The notes beneath the pieces were generated by a model. It worked only from the letters and a program-made list of their open reading frames with translations, searched no databases and had not been told where the DNA came from. Source: JAFLTL01 sp964389525 (GTDB lineage Bacteria > Bacteroidota > Bacteroidia > Bacteroidales > Muribaculaceae). Taken from it: a stretch of DNA of 64,000 nucleotides. The stretch spans positions 57,132 through 121,131 of the forward strand of contig CAYMEX010000007.1 of NCBI GenBank assembly GCA_964389525.1, written 5' to 3'. The position numbers and the translations under genes are program-made. Positions 50,481-61,500 of the stretch are shown here, piece after piece; position 1 is the stretch's first letter, and each line of letters starts with the position of its first letter.

Positions 50481-52745
50481 ATGAAAAAACTTAGGACACT
50501 GCTATACGCATTTTTTGCAGCAGCAATGATCGCCGGATGTTCGGACAACGAGATGCCCGGCAATGATCCCGATCAGCCCATCACAGGAGAGACCGATGAG
50601 GGTTTCGCAGCCTCTTTCGACATGCTTATGCCCAACGGCAAGAAGATTTCGCGCAGCGAGACGACGACTCCCGGCGACAACGGTTCGTCGACCTCGAGCG
50701 GCGGCATCGAGTCGGGCAAGGACTATGAAAACACCGTAAACAGTGTCATCATCGTCATGGCACAGTATGCTCCCGGCAACGCAGCCAAGAACTTCGGATT
50801 CATCGCAGCGACCGAGATCAACTCCAACCGTCTGACCGAGCTTCAGGTGACCGGCGAGAAGGCCTACAGAGCAGTCGGCCGCATACAGGAGACCAATCTT
50901 CGCCGCCTCTACACCGAGGAGTTCAAGGATGTGACAGAGCCGCCGGTAGTGTATCTCTTCGCATTCTGCAACCCCACGAAAGACCTGTCGGATCTCTTCA
51001 CTGGAGCACGCACCTCCTACGGATCGACCGACTGGATCGACGCAGTGTGCAAGGTGACACAGGGCGTGCCCAACACTCCCGACTCCAACCGCAGCATCTG
51101 GGCCAAGGGATCGTTCCTTATGAACAACGTGACCCTGTCGACCCGCGCTCTCCCCATCAGCATCAACGACTGGGAGAACTTCCGCAAGATCGACAAGCCT
51201 TTCCACTTCTCGGCCGACAACTCGACCACCGACAACCCCAAGCTCCCCGACAACTCCGACAAGGCAGTGACAACACGCGGCCCGATACGCATGGAGCGCT
51301 CGGTAGCCCGCTTCGACTTCAAGGACGGAAGTCTCAAACACGGCACATCAGACAGCAACAACAACACATACGACGTGCTTTTCCACTCGCACAGCGGTGT
51401 CGATCAGGACGGGACGAACGGACAGGCATATGAGCCGCTGATCGCAGTGCAGCTCCAGCGCATCGCTCTCGTCAACATGAGCAACCAGTTCTACTATCTG
51501 AAGCGTGTGTCGGCCGACGGCATGCCCAATGGAGCCGACTTCAAGCTACTCGGCGCCGAGCTTCCCTGGTCGCAGGACGGCACGTCGGTGACAGGCAACT
51601 ATGTCGTAGGGCCTTATGCAAAGCAATTCAGCGACGGTGTCAACAGCAACTTCTCGACCTACTTCAACTATCCGTTCTTCGACGACAACGGCACATACAA
51701 CAACGCCACGATGACCACAAGCACGCAGTGGGATGTCTATGACATCGACGAAGTGCTCAAGGGCGAGAACGACGAATACAAGACCAAAGAGCACCACATC
51801 TGGCGCTACGTGACCGAGAACGTCATACCCGCCGGCCCGGCCAAACAGCTCAACGGCATATCGACCGGCATCGTGTTCAAGGGCAAGATGATGGGCGGCG
51901 CCCACGCCTACAGCGATGCTCTCGCCAATAATGACGACAAAACCTGGCAGGGCGAGAACCACAAGAATCTTGCTCTCTGTCTCGACGGCAAGGAGTTCAC
52001 TATCTACGGCCAGAGCACTCCCCATGCACCGATCAAGGGTAACTCTACCGACGACCCCATCCTCTACTACATCGACGGCGGCCTCTACATGACGTGGCCC
52101 CACCTGCGCCAGGCAGCCATACAGGCATCTGTGACGATGGTCAACGGCAGCGCGGTGATCAACCGCTCCAACTCGCTCTATCGCGCCGTGTTCGGCGAGG
52201 GTCCGATACCTGCAGGCAACATCCTCATCAATGAAAACGGCACAGAAACGGCATTCACCGATCCGACCTGGAACGGCGACAAAGAATCAGACGCCTACAA
52301 GACCTACATGCTGTCGGCCGACTACGCATGGCAGCAGTGGAGCGACGACGGCAAGAAAGTGCCTGAGGTGCTCGGCGGCGACACGACCAACTATCCTCTG
52401 CTGCGTGCAATGCGCGAGGCTGTCACCACCGCCGGCATCACCATCTACCAGAGCAGCCAGGATCCGAAATACGGTGTAGGCTACTACTGCTACTATTATT
52501 ACTGGAACCGCCACAACGACAACGGCCTCGACGGCATCATGGGGCCGATGGAATTTGACGTGGTGCGCAACAACGTCTACAAACTCTCTGTCGACAACAT
52601 CAGCCGTCTCGGCCACCCGCGCATCCCGGCCAACGATCCCGAGAATCCTACCCCCGATACTCCCGACGAGTCGTCGAATCTCTATATCGACGTCAATGTG
52701 CAGGTTGTACCCTGGGCCGTGCGCGTAAACCACATCAACTTCTAA
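50481..52745 (+). CDS. Mfa1-like fimbrial shaft subunit (type V pilin lipoprotein)
   Basis: 754 aa. Lipoprotein signal AAMIAGCSDNE (Cys at about 20) followed by a Ser/Thr/Gly-rich stretch. The N-terminal fimbrillin domain is about 45-330 and the C-terminal Ig-like half ends NVYKLSVDNISRLGHP...IDVNVQVVPWAVRVNHINF, matching the Mfa1/FimA C-terminal strand pair that is swapped in as the donor strand. In Porphyromonas such pilins are exported as lipoproteins and then cleaved after Arg before polymerising. Candidate Arg sites are KKISRSETTT near 55 and VTTRGPIRMERS near 265. The length suits Mfa1-type shafts. Confidence 0.82.
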   Translation: MKKLRTLLYAFFAAAMIAGCSDNEMPGNDPDQPITGETDEGFAASFDMLMPNGKKISRSETTTPGDNGSSTSSGGIESGKDYENTVNSVIIVMAQYAPGNAAKNFGFIAATEINSNRLTELQVTGEKAYRAVGRIQETNLRRLYTEEFKDVTEPPVVYLFAFCNPTKDLSDLFTGARTSYGSTDWIDAVCKVTQGVPNTPDSNRSIWAKGSFLMNNVTLSTRALPISINDWENFRKIDKPFHFSADNSTTDNPKLPDNSDKAVTTRGPIRMERSVARFDFKDGSLKHGTSDSNNNTYDVLFHSHSGVDQDGTNGQAYEPLIAVQLQRIALVNMSNQFYYLKRVSADGMPNGADFKLLGAELPWSQDGTSVTGNYVVGPYAKQFSDGVNSNFSTYFNYPFFDDNGTYNNATMTTSTQWDVYDIDEVLKGENDEYKTKEHHIWRYVTENVIPAGPAKQLNGISTGIVFKGKMMGGAHAYSDALANNDDKTWQGENHKNLALCLDGKEFTIYGQSTPHAPIKGNSTDDPILYYIDGGLYMTWPHLRQAAIQASVTMVNGSAVINRSNSLYRAVFGEGPIPAGNILINENGTETAFTDPTWNGDKESDAYKTYMLSADYAWQQWSDDGKKVPEVLGGDTTNYPLLRAMREAVTTAGITIYQSSQDPKYGVGYYCYYYYWNRHNDNGLDGIMGPMEFDVVRNNVYKLSVDNISRLGHPRIPANDPENPTPDTPDESSNLYIDVNVQVVPWAVRVNHINF

Positions 52746-52794
52746 GCGCACAAGATCTTACACACATCATCACAACTTACAGACGTCATCGACG

Positions 52795-53814
52795 ATGAAC
52801 AATCTACGAAATAAGTTTTTCAAGACCGTCATAGGCGCGGTGGCACTCGCCGCGTCTGTGGCAGGGCTGAGCTCGTGTGATGCTATCAACGAGGATCTGG
52901 CCCCCTGCCCCGAGGGTGTGTCGCTGAGATTTGTGTTCGACTACAACATGGAGTTTGCCAACGCATTCCCCTCGCAGGTCGACTGCCTCACGCTGCTCGT
53001 ATATGATGCCGACGGCAACTACATAACCACCCGCACCGAGACAACACAGGTGCTCGCCGACGAGAACTGGCGCATGGTCATCGACCTGCCCGCCGGCAAG
53101 GCATATCACTTCGTGGCCTACGGAGGCCTCGAGTGCGCGAAGTCGACATTCGGCTTCGTCAACACTCCCGCCGCCGGCTCAACGCTGCAGCAGCTTCAGG
53201 TGTCGATGGACGCCGACTGCATCGGCGCCGACCCCGGCAAGGAGCTTCACCCGCTCTTCTACGGCAACCTCGACATGACCGTACCCGCCGGAGCACTCGA
53301 CTACACGGCCGGAACCGTCTACATGATGCGCGACACCAACACGCTGCGCATACTGCTGCAGAACGTCGACGGCACACCGTGCAACCCCGATGACTTCATC
53401 TTTACGGTCACCGACAACAACACGCTCTTCAGCTACGACAACTCAGTCATAGCCACCCCGCAGGGCATCGCCTACGCTCCCTATGTGACCGGCCAGGCCG
53501 GCGCAGGCTCGACAGAGGAGGGCAACGACGCCATCCTCGCCTACGCCGAGTTCTCGCTCTCGCGTCTCATGGACCGCTCGGGCGCACGCCTTGTCATCAC
53601 CAACAAGGAGAACGGCGACGCAGTGCTGTCGATACCTCTGGTCAACTATCTGCTGCTGCTCCGCAGCCAGGAGTTCGCCGACATGGGCCAACAGGAGTTC
53701 CTCGACCGCGAACACCGCTGGAACGTGATACTCTTCCTTGAGCACGGCCGCTGGATCGACACCCGCATTGTGATCAACGACTGGATTGTACGTATCAACC
53801 ACGCTGAATTATGA
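52795..53814 (+). CDS. FimB/Mfa2-family fimbrial anchor lipoprotein
   Basis: 339 aa. Lipobox AGLSSCDAINEDLAPCPEG, then LRFVFDYNMEFANAFPSQVDCLTLLVYDADGNY, which is the FimB/Mfa2 signature. Two transthyretin-like domains (about 35-150 and 160-330). FimB/Mfa2 proteins end fimbrial growth at the cell surface and anchor the shaft. It ends in TRIVINDWIVRINHAEL. It is 49 bp after the shaft gene and overlaps the next pilin by ATGA (53811-53814). Confidence 0.88.
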   Translation: MNNLRNKFFKTVIGAVALAASVAGLSSCDAINEDLAPCPEGVSLRFVFDYNMEFANAFPSQVDCLTLLVYDADGNYITTRTETTQVLADENWRMVIDLPAGKAYHFVAYGGLECAKSTFGFVNTPAAGSTLQQLQVSMDADCIGADPGKELHPLFYGNLDMTVPAGALDYTAGTVYMMRDTNTLRILLQNVDGTPCNPDDFIFTVTDNNTLFSYDNSVIATPQGIAYAPYVTGQAGAGSTEEGNDAILAYAEFSLSRLMDRSGARLVITNKENGDAVLSIPLVNYLLLLRSQEFADMGQQEFLDREHRWNVILFLEHGRWIDTRIVINDWIVRINHAEL

Positions 53815-55058
53815 TCAGGAGAGCACTAACATATCTGCTGACAGCCCCGTTGCTGCTCGCGGCGTCGTGCATCACCGAAGGCGAGCACCCCGACATCGTC
53901 GAGGTGCCCGACTCGGGCGACATGCTCACGATGCGCCTGAAGCTCGATATGGGGCTTGAAGGCCGAGCCACTTCAAGCGAAGGAGACCCGACTTTCGAGA
54001 AGCCGACTGAGGGTTTCGAGTCGGTGTCGACGCTACGTGTGATCATACTGCACGGCACCGACAACACCGTGGAGGCCGCACGCATCGTAAACATGAAAAA
54101 CGGCGTGCCGGAAAATGGCAATCTTGAGTTCAAGGTGCGCTCCAACGAGATGAAGACTATAATCCTCATCGCCAACGAGCTGTCACTCCCATCGCCCGAC
54201 TCCAATTTCAAGACTGCGTCGGATTACCTCACTCAGTTTATGACGCGCCCCAACGCGACTGTGAAGATCTCCGATGCACAGCTCAGTCAGCTCATGGAGT
54301 GGAAGGCTGCGATGCCCGGCACACTGCCCGACGCCACCTCAGGCCTCTTCTCGGAGCTCGGCAGCTATGCACGCCTTCCCATGGCAGAAGTATTCAAGGT
54401 GCAGACCGTAGCGTTTGAGCCGACTTCAGAGCGTGAGGATGTCATGCAGGATGTCACTCTCTTCATGCCCTATGCGGCAGCCAAGGCCACATTCTACTTC
54501 ACAGCCGACAACGGATATAAGGACCTCGGATCGAAAGTGACAGGCATCAGGCTTCTCGGCATCAACTGGAGCGAATATGTGTTCCCGAAAGAAACAACCT
54601 ACAGCCCCGCAAAATACACAGCGCAAGGCGAAGGATATGTCAGCACCGAGAACAGCGAGCGCTACATCACCGACTTCGCAGCGGTCGATCTTCCCGCCGG
54701 ACGCGAGGGCATGGGCAGCTACACCTACACGCTCGATGAGCCGGTTGTGATCCAGCATGACGAAAGCAACAAGCCGATGCGCGGCCCGATCTACTTCCCC
54801 GAGTCGATCAACAAAGCCCAGGCCACAACCGACGAGCCGAACGCAAACAACTTCCGCGTGCAGGTGCAGCTCGAGGGATTGGATTGGTTTGACGCTCAGC
54901 CGCTCACCGAAAACATCCTGCATGTCGACGGTTTCGACGCCATCGCCCGCAACACCCACCTCCAGATTCACATCAATTTCGGAGTCAACACCATAACCTG
55001 GGAGGCTATCGAGGCTCCCTACAACTCTGTCACACTTGATCCGGTATTCGGCATCTGA
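53811..55058 (+). CDS. Fimbrial accessory subunit (Mfa/FimA-like lipoprotein)
   Basis: 415 aa with lipobox LLAASCITEGE (Cys at about 20). An N-terminal fimbrillin-like domain (FESVSTLRVIILHGTDNTVEAARIV; FKVRSNEMKTIILIANE) and a C-terminal domain (about 220-415) with FYFTADNGYKDLGSKVTGIRLLGINWSEYVFP and a final LQIHINFGVNTITWEAIEAPY. It resembles minor pilins such as Mfa3/Mfa4 or FimC-E in position and fold, but I cannot assign one. Translation should be coupled to the anchor gene. A weak hairpin (AAACTC / GAGTTT, 55066-55084) lies before the next gene. Confidence 0.8.
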   Translation: MIRRALTYLLTAPLLLAASCITEGEHPDIVEVPDSGDMLTMRLKLDMGLEGRATSSEGDPTFEKPTEGFESVSTLRVIILHGTDNTVEAARIVNMKNGVPENGNLEFKVRSNEMKTIILIANELSLPSPDSNFKTASDYLTQFMTRPNATVKISDAQLSQLMEWKAAMPGTLPDATSGLFSELGSYARLPMAEVFKVQTVAFEPTSEREDVMQDVTLFMPYAAAKATFYFTADNGYKDLGSKVTGIRLLGINWSEYVFPKETTYSPAKYTAQGEGYVSTENSERYITDFAAVDLPAGREGMGSYTYTLDEPVVIQHDESNKPMRGPIYFPESINKAQATTDEPNANNFRVQVQLEGLDWFDAQPLTENILHVDGFDAIARNTHLQIHINFGVNTITWEAIEAPYNSVTLDPVFGI

Positions 55059-55107
55059 TGACATGAAACTCATAACGAGAGTTTAAAGCTTTATCCAACC
55101 AAAATTT

Positions 55108-58100
55108 ATGAACAGGCTTGCAACCTATATAGCTTCCGGACTTATGGCAGTCGCCGCTGCATCGTGCAGCGACGACCGCCTTTGGAACGCTGACGACATA
55201 ATTGGTAACGGAGAGGCAACAATCTCCGCTACAGTCGGATTCAAGACCTTTGAACCCGCACTTGAAAAATCACGCACCGCCGGCAACACCCTCGACGGGA
55301 TTGACAACATAACCATTCTTGCCTACGACCAAAAAGGCGAAGAGCTGATTGACAGTAAAGTCTACACAAGTGCAGACCTTACATTTACGGAGAACAAACA
55401 AAATCCTGCCGACGGGGTGGATGTCGACAACACAGTGCCGACACAAAAGACAACACTTGAAGATTTCAACCTGTCATACGGCAGGTATAAGGTGTACGTC
55501 GTTGCGAATGCCGATCTTACCGGAGAAGACGTATCAAGTGAAGCAAAACTAAAAGCCCTGACATTTGACTGGCAAAGCGATATAAGCAAGAACAATCAGA
55601 TGTTCGGATGGTTTGAGGAGAACACCCCCGACGCGATCTCGGGCAACGGACTTGACGCACCCGTCATCTCGATCAACAAGTCGGCCATGACACTTAATGC
55701 CTGGCTTGTGCGCCTCGGCTCGAAAGTAACGGTAAGCTACGACGCATCCGATCTTAACGAGAATGTATTTATTTTCCTCAAAAGCGTTCAGATAAAGGAT
55801 ATACCTGTGTCGTGTGCACTCGGCGAAAGAAACACACCCTCCGAGTCATCGGAGCTGATCGCCGACGGTGAAAAGATCCTTTATTACGAAGGAGAGGAAC
55901 CGACACCAGCGAGTTTCAACCCTGACACATACAAAGCTACTCTAACCCGCTCAACTAAAAATTTCGGATCTGACCACTCTCACGATGCCGACGCACTGTT
56001 TTTTTACGAAAACAACCAAGGCAAAGGCAAGAACAAAGGGCAGGATGTAGTCAACAACAATACAACCGGTCAGACTCCCGGAGGTGAATTTAACCCCGGC
56101 TCCGGGTCATCGGATGGCAAAATCGACTTCCCCAACGGCAACAGCAGCGACGAAAACACCGGCTTTAAGGACGAGAAGCGCTACGGCACATATATTGAAG
56201 TGAAAGCCTACTACCGCTCGAACAACGAGGAAAGGATGGGTGAAGGCGATATCACTTACCGCTTCATGCTCGGCAAAAACATTACCGACAGCTATGAGGC
56301 ACTGCGCAATTACCACTACAAACTCACACTCAAATTCAATAAGTTCGCCAACGATGTAGACTGGCATATCGAATATACTCCTGAACCCGGTATCTACGCC
56401 GCCAGCCCGTATTATATCTCGTACATTTATAACAAAACGATGAATCTGCCTGTACAAATCACAGGAATCATCAAACCGGGTACAACCATCAGGGCGAATA
56501 TCATTGAAAATGACTGGAGGCCGTATGATTACGCAAAGCAACAATACGCACCTGCCGATCAGTACTATTCTGAGGGAAGCTACAACTACAATTATACCAA
56601 AGACAAGGTCCATAATGGTTTCCTCTCACTGAGAAATACAGGAGACATTAGAGATATTGCTACTACAGCCAACAAAAAAATCGATCTATATGGAGCCGAT
56701 GCATTTAATCTGGATTATTGGGAAAGGACAGAAAGAGGTACCAGAGAATATGATCCTACCGTAGGAGACAATAAAGGAACCGAAAAGGATGGACTCTACA
56801 GTGTCACCAAGCCGATTGACGGCAGTGACGAAGATATAGTATTGAGTATTCCTCTATACACCCGTGCAAAAAACCTCGTGAAACAATCTGGATATACAGG
56901 TAATAATCCATACGTTTCATTCCAGCGCAAAGCGGTGGTTAAATTCACTGCAACCTTATGGGATCCCAATGAGAATGATTGGAAAGATATTTCGACTACA
57001 GCCGACATCATACAGGTGCGACGTGTAGTCAATCCCAAAGGTGTCTGGCGCGCACACAACGAATCCGGCCAATTTCTTGTGCATCTGACCCGACTTGAGA
57101 CTGAATTTACCACTGATCCATGGAAATCGACAGGCGAATTTAAAACATTCAGTTCTATTGGCCCATGGAGTGCCGAGGTACTCGTAGAAGGGGGGTATAA
57201 CACGGAAACCAACACTCCGGAATCTGCCAACGGGTGGATACAGCTTTCACCGTATCAAGGAGTAAGTACTCGTGATGGTAACACCATACATGGTGAGACC
57301 GGCTCCGAGATCAAATTCTACTATCAGCCAAACGGAACAATCAATGACAAACATGTGCGTTACGGCATAATAAAGGTTCGTTACCACAACTACACGTGCG
57401 AGCATCTTGTGTTCGTACGTCAGGGCTACGCTCCAATTCCCGTAGCAACAGATGCCGACGCCACTAAGTGGTATAGTTTCAATATGGTTACACCATCCGA
57501 GATAGCAACATCACCGCTCGACGAAGGCTCACTTTTTAAACGTTTTGACTGGTATAGCCCAATTAGAGCAATAAACAACTGCGAAGAATTCCCATTTCAG
57601 TCAGCACCAGGCAATAGAGGGCTTGAAGTCAATTATTTTAATCCTGAAGACAAAAGAGAAACTTCTCCTAACGGCACACAATACTATAAACGCGTATGGG
57701 CTTGGTGGGATTCGCCTGCCGGTAAAAACAAATGGGATGATGTCACTGTTGACGGTAAGAAAATGAGAGTCGCATCTGTCGAAGATTATCTGCAACTCTA
57801 TAATGATGAGAATGTTCAATATGGATTTGGAATCCTATATGGAGATACCAACGACAGCATACAGACTCTCGTGAAAGATGCTTACAGCTATTATGCACCC
57901 TACAAGGATTCAAACGGGAAACAGTTTGATGAATCCAAAGGAGCGAATGGTCAAGGCAGAGGAATGCGTGGTGTATTTGTCTACAATGAAAGAACTGGTG
58001 CCCAGATTTTCTTGCCTATCGGAGCCGCCGGATATGGCAGACGCAGACAAAATAGATATTATACCCAGGGTGGGCCTTTCTCACCTGGAGAGCTAATCTA

Positions 58101-58392
58101 TGGTGGACGAGACAAAAACATGGCCGGCGAAGCGGGACTTGGATGGTACCGACCTATCCTGTTTGATCTTTATAGACGTCCCGGTGCTATATACTGGTGC
58201 TATGAAACATATAAAAACCCCGACACAAACAATTACGCCATCCCCAATGATGATGAGACAGAAAACACCGTTGGTTGGGACTTCAACTACATCACATTTG
58301 ACTTCTATCCCATCAGCAGTGTAAATACGCAAGAATCAGCAACAAAGACTGATGCGTTGCGTATTCGATGTGTGGTGCCACCGTCCGATTAA
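55108..58392 (+). CDS. Large fimbrial tip-like lipoprotein (DUF4906-type), intact copy
   Basis: 1094 aa. Lipobox AVAAASCSDDRLW, an N-terminal fimbrillin-like domain (about 35-320), and a long C-terminal part that includes VRRVVNPKGVWRAHNESGQF and the terminal block QIFLPIGAAGYGRRRQNRYY, then RPILFDLYRRPGAIYW. I match it to the DUF4906 group of giant fimbrial lipoproteins, and it is probably an adhesive tip. The phrase FLPIGAAGYGRR is faintly reminiscent of lectin-like FISUMP domains, a weak inference. The last third, from about 57.4 kb, is visibly more AT-rich than the first. It is paralogous to the next, broken gene. Confidence 0.8.
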   Translation: MNRLATYIASGLMAVAAASCSDDRLWNADDIIGNGEATISATVGFKTFEPALEKSRTAGNTLDGIDNITILAYDQKGEELIDSKVYTSADLTFTENKQNPADGVDVDNTVPTQKTTLEDFNLSYGRYKVYVVANADLTGEDVSSEAKLKALTFDWQSDISKNNQMFGWFEENTPDAISGNGLDAPVISINKSAMTLNAWLVRLGSKVTVSYDASDLNENVFIFLKSVQIKDIPVSCALGERNTPSESSELIADGEKILYYEGEEPTPASFNPDTYKATLTRSTKNFGSDHSHDADALFFYENNQGKGKNKGQDVVNNNTTGQTPGGEFNPGSGSSDGKIDFPNGNSSDENTGFKDEKRYGTYIEVKAYYRSNNEERMGEGDITYRFMLGKNITDSYEALRNYHYKLTLKFNKFANDVDWHIEYTPEPGIYAASPYYISYIYNKTMNLPVQITGIIKPGTTIRANIIENDWRPYDYAKQQYAPADQYYSEGSYNYNYTKDKVHNGFLSLRNTGDIRDIATTANKKIDLYGADAFNLDYWERTERGTREYDPTVGDNKGTEKDGLYSVTKPIDGSDEDIVLSIPLYTRAKNLVKQSGYTGNNPYVSFQRKAVVKFTATLWDPNENDWKDISTTADIIQVRRVVNPKGVWRAHNESGQFLVHLTRLETEFTTDPWKSTGEFKTFSSIGPWSAEVLVEGGYNTETNTPESANGWIQLSPYQGVSTRDGNTIHGETGSEIKFYYQPNGTINDKHVRYGIIKVRYHNYTCEHLVFVRQGYAPIPVATDADATKWYSFNMVTPSEIATSPLDEGSLFKRFDWYSPIRAINNCEEFPFQSAPGNRGLEVNYFNPEDKRETSPNGTQYYKRVWAWWDSPAGKNKWDDVTVDGKKMRVASVEDYLQLYNDENVQYGFGILYGDTNDSIQTLVKDAYSYYAPYKDSNGKQFDESKGANGQGRGMRGVFVYNERTGAQIFLPIGAAGYGRRRQNRYYTQGGPFSPGELIYGGRDKNMAGEAGLGWYRPILFDLYRRPGAIYWCYETYKNPDTNNYAIPNDDETENTVGWDFNYITFDFYPISSVNTQESATKTDALRIRCVVPPSD

Positions 58393-58442
58393 AAAGGACA
58401 GGTAAACCTGCAATCACATCGTTTTCGTGGAATAATCAACAG

Positions 58443-58470
58443 TCGCCCGCGTCAGTGACGGCGCGGGCGA
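58443..58470 (+). terminator. Hairpin after the first tip-like gene
   Basis: Perfect stem TCGCCCGCG (58443-58451) / CGCGGGCGA (58462-58470). An A-run, not T-run, follows on the plus strand, so transcription may continue into the second copy. The same stem recurs after the second paralogue. Confidence 0.6.
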
Positions 58471-58492
58471 TTAAAAAAAAAAGACCTGAAAC

Positions 58493-58524
58493 CTAATTAC
58501 CGTCAGTTTCCCCCTGCGGGAAAC
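58493..58524. repeat. Direct repeat with hairpin, copy 1
   Basis: CTAATTACC followed by a hairpin GTTTCC-(CCCTGC)-GGGAAAC. The matching copy lies at 58542-58572 with a variable hairpin loop, both in the leader of the second tip-like gene. Confidence 0.7.
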
Positions 58525-58541
58525 TTCTATCATATAAAAGT

Positions 58542-58572
58542 CTAATTACCAACAGTTTCCCGGAGGGGAAAC
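58542..58572. repeat. Direct repeat with hairpin, copy 2
   Basis: CTAATTACC, then a hairpin GTTTCCC-GGA-GGGGAAAC ending 16 bp before the ATG of the second tip-like gene. The stem sequences match copy 1 while the loop differs. Confidence 0.7.
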
Positions 58573-58588
58573 AATATTACCCTATTTA

Positions 58589-61500
58589 ATGAAAAAACTA
58601 TCTGAATACGTCAGTCTGCTCGCGATATCGTGTGTAATTGCAGCAATATCGTCGTGCAGTGACGAAAGACTATGGACCGTTGACGAAACCATCGGCGACG
58701 GCGAAGCACACATCTCGGCGGAAGTTCTCTTCAAAAACTTCACTCCGGCACTCGACGGCAAAACTTCGCGCGAGACCGGCGGCACGATGGGGAATGCCCT
58801 CGACGGCATCGACAACCTTTATCTTTTTGTCTACAGCGAAGACGGGAAAACACTCGTACACACTACTTCGTTTACAAAAGGATCGGACCTCACGGTGACA
58901 AACAGCAATCAGTCGGCCCCGGAAGACGGGGAGTATGACCCTGATGGCTCGGCGGCTCTCCCGACCGACCGTGCGACGTTTGACTGCTCGCTCCCCTATG
59001 GCAAATACCGCATCTATGCAGTGGCCAATGTGAAAAGCGAGGATGCCAAATCACGACTTACAGCCGACAAGGTCAAGACAATCGATGATCTTAAAGCTGT
59101 GAAGATGACATGGGACGCGACCGACATAGAGGCTAACGGCCAGATGTTCGGCTCGTTTACGACCTAACCGCTGAGCAAGACGCCGTCGCACACGTTTGAC
59201 GCTCCAGTGGTGGTGATCAACAATTCCAGCGTGAGCCTGCACGCGTGGCTGCGGCGCCTGGCCTCGAAGGTGACGATCGCCTACGACGCATCGAGGCTGA
59301 AAGAGAACGTGCGCATCTACATCCACTCGGTGACAATCAAGGATATATCGGCAAGCTGCTATCTCGGCCAAAAGAATAGTCCTGACGCTGCCGACCAGCT
59401 GATCGCCAACGGACAGACTATCGAATACCGCACAGGCAAAGACAAAGACGACCTGAGCGGACTCGTGCTGTCGACGGGCAAGGAGGAAGGTAGCGACCAC
59501 AAGCATGACTCACGATCGCTGTTTTTCTACGAGAACATGCAGGGCGACTACTCAAAAGACAGCAATAAAGACTGGTACAACAAGACGCAGTCGGCCGACA
59601 AAGTCGGGACATCTATCAATGATCCACTGCCCGATCCTGAGCATCCGTCAGGGAAAAATGACTTCAAAGACCGTGTACCCTACGGCTCGTATATCGAGGT
59701 CGAAGGTTACTACAAGAGCGACAACCGCGAGATGATGAGCGAAGGGAAGATCATCTACCGCTTCATGCTCGGCAAGGATGTGACCTACAACTACGACACG
59801 GAACGCAACTACCACTACAAGCTCACTCTGCGGTTCAACAACTGGGCCAACGACGCCGACTGGCATATCGTCTACGAGGAACCTACACCGAGCGTCTACA
59901 CGCCCAACATCTACTATATCTCGTATATCTACAATCAGGATCTGATGTTCCCGGTGCGCGTCGTGACCGGCAACGACAACGTGAAGAAGTACAGGCTGAA
60001 AGCGGAAATCATCGAAAACAACTGGGCTCCGTATAACGGCGACGCGACTTCTGAAGCCAACGGCGGCGTGCCCGCCGCCTCGCTGGGATCGACAACCGAT
60101 CTGAACGGTTTTGCATGGAACAAAGCGGTATATGAAAACAGTCCGGCATCGACGGGCGGAGGATATTACGGAAAAGGGAAGAATTATGTGGGTTTTCTGT
60201 CGCTAAAGAAAACTGCAGCGACTGTCATCGGAGAACAATTTACCACTGTGTACAAAGGATCCACATCTACTCCTAATACAGAGATTCCTGTTTTTCTTGA
60301 GAGTTATTATGATGGTAAAGGGGTAGTAAGCAAGCGCTGGGAAGCAACATACAACCTTGATAAGGAAGGAGAACAGTATGTAGGCGGAACCGAATCGGAT
60401 GGCAAATACATGGTAAATTATCACAATGATAAATCTGTGACAGTGCAGGTGCCAATGTACACCCGCGCCAAACAAATGGCGCCTCCTACCGACTTTTCAG
60501 GCAATAATCCATTTGACTCCTATATGCGCATGGCACGCGTGAAATTCACTCTGTTGAACGAGAAGGGCGAACAAGTGGAGTTCAAGAATGTAGACAATCC
60601 CGACGGATCGCTGATCAAAGAACGTATCGTGCCTATATATCAGGTCAGACGCATCGTGAACCCGAAAGCGATCTGGCGAGAATCGGGCAGCACAGAGGAG
60701 TTCAATATCGAGCTTACCCGCCGCCCCGATGCGGCAAGCACAACCTTCGAGACGTTCAAGTCGGTCGGCCCGTGGCGTGCGTACATCCTTAAAGACCCGG
60801 CCGGGGTCGTGACACTGACGGACGGAACCAAGACTGTAAAAACCGCGGTTGAGATGAATGACGGTGTACCCACCGGTGATATGATCACAGGAAATACCGA
60901 TACAGAGATAAAGTTCAAATACACGCCGACAGGTGCTAACGGCTGTGCGATAATCCGTGTGGACTACCACGACTACACATGCCACCATCTTATCTTTGTC
61001 CGCACCGGCTATGACTATGGCGTGACTCTCGGATCGGGAAATGATGCTGCCAAGTGGAGCTGTTATAACGTCTATGCGGCAAGCCAACAGTCGAGTGGAG
61101 CGACAAATAGCCAGCCTGAAGATGGAAGAGCAAGCGTAAATGTCAACGTAACAAATAATCCTCTTTCTGTAGGTACATACTATAAACGTAATAACTACAA
61201 TTTTGGAATTCTTGAGGAAAACAATCGCGACTATGGTTGGCTTGATACCCCTGGAGCCCTTAAATGCATATATTTAGATGGTAACAACGCTCAGAAAACA
61301 CAATCAGCAAATTGGAATGGTTTTTGGGGACATGCCTGGACAAGCACAGGAGGAGCTTCAAGGTTTAATGCAAAATGGGCTGACACATGGAAAGCACTAA
61401 ATAAAAGCAATCAGAATTTTGCAGTTCCAACCTATGAAAACTACATGGCACTTGTAAATGACGCGAATATAGAATTCGGCTATGGTGTTGTATACGGCGA

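Noticed and set aside
59165..59167. Programmed readthrough or recoding of the internal TAA
   Set aside because: No flanking element for selenocysteine or readthrough is seen, and the paralogue has a sense codon. A nonsense mutation is simpler.
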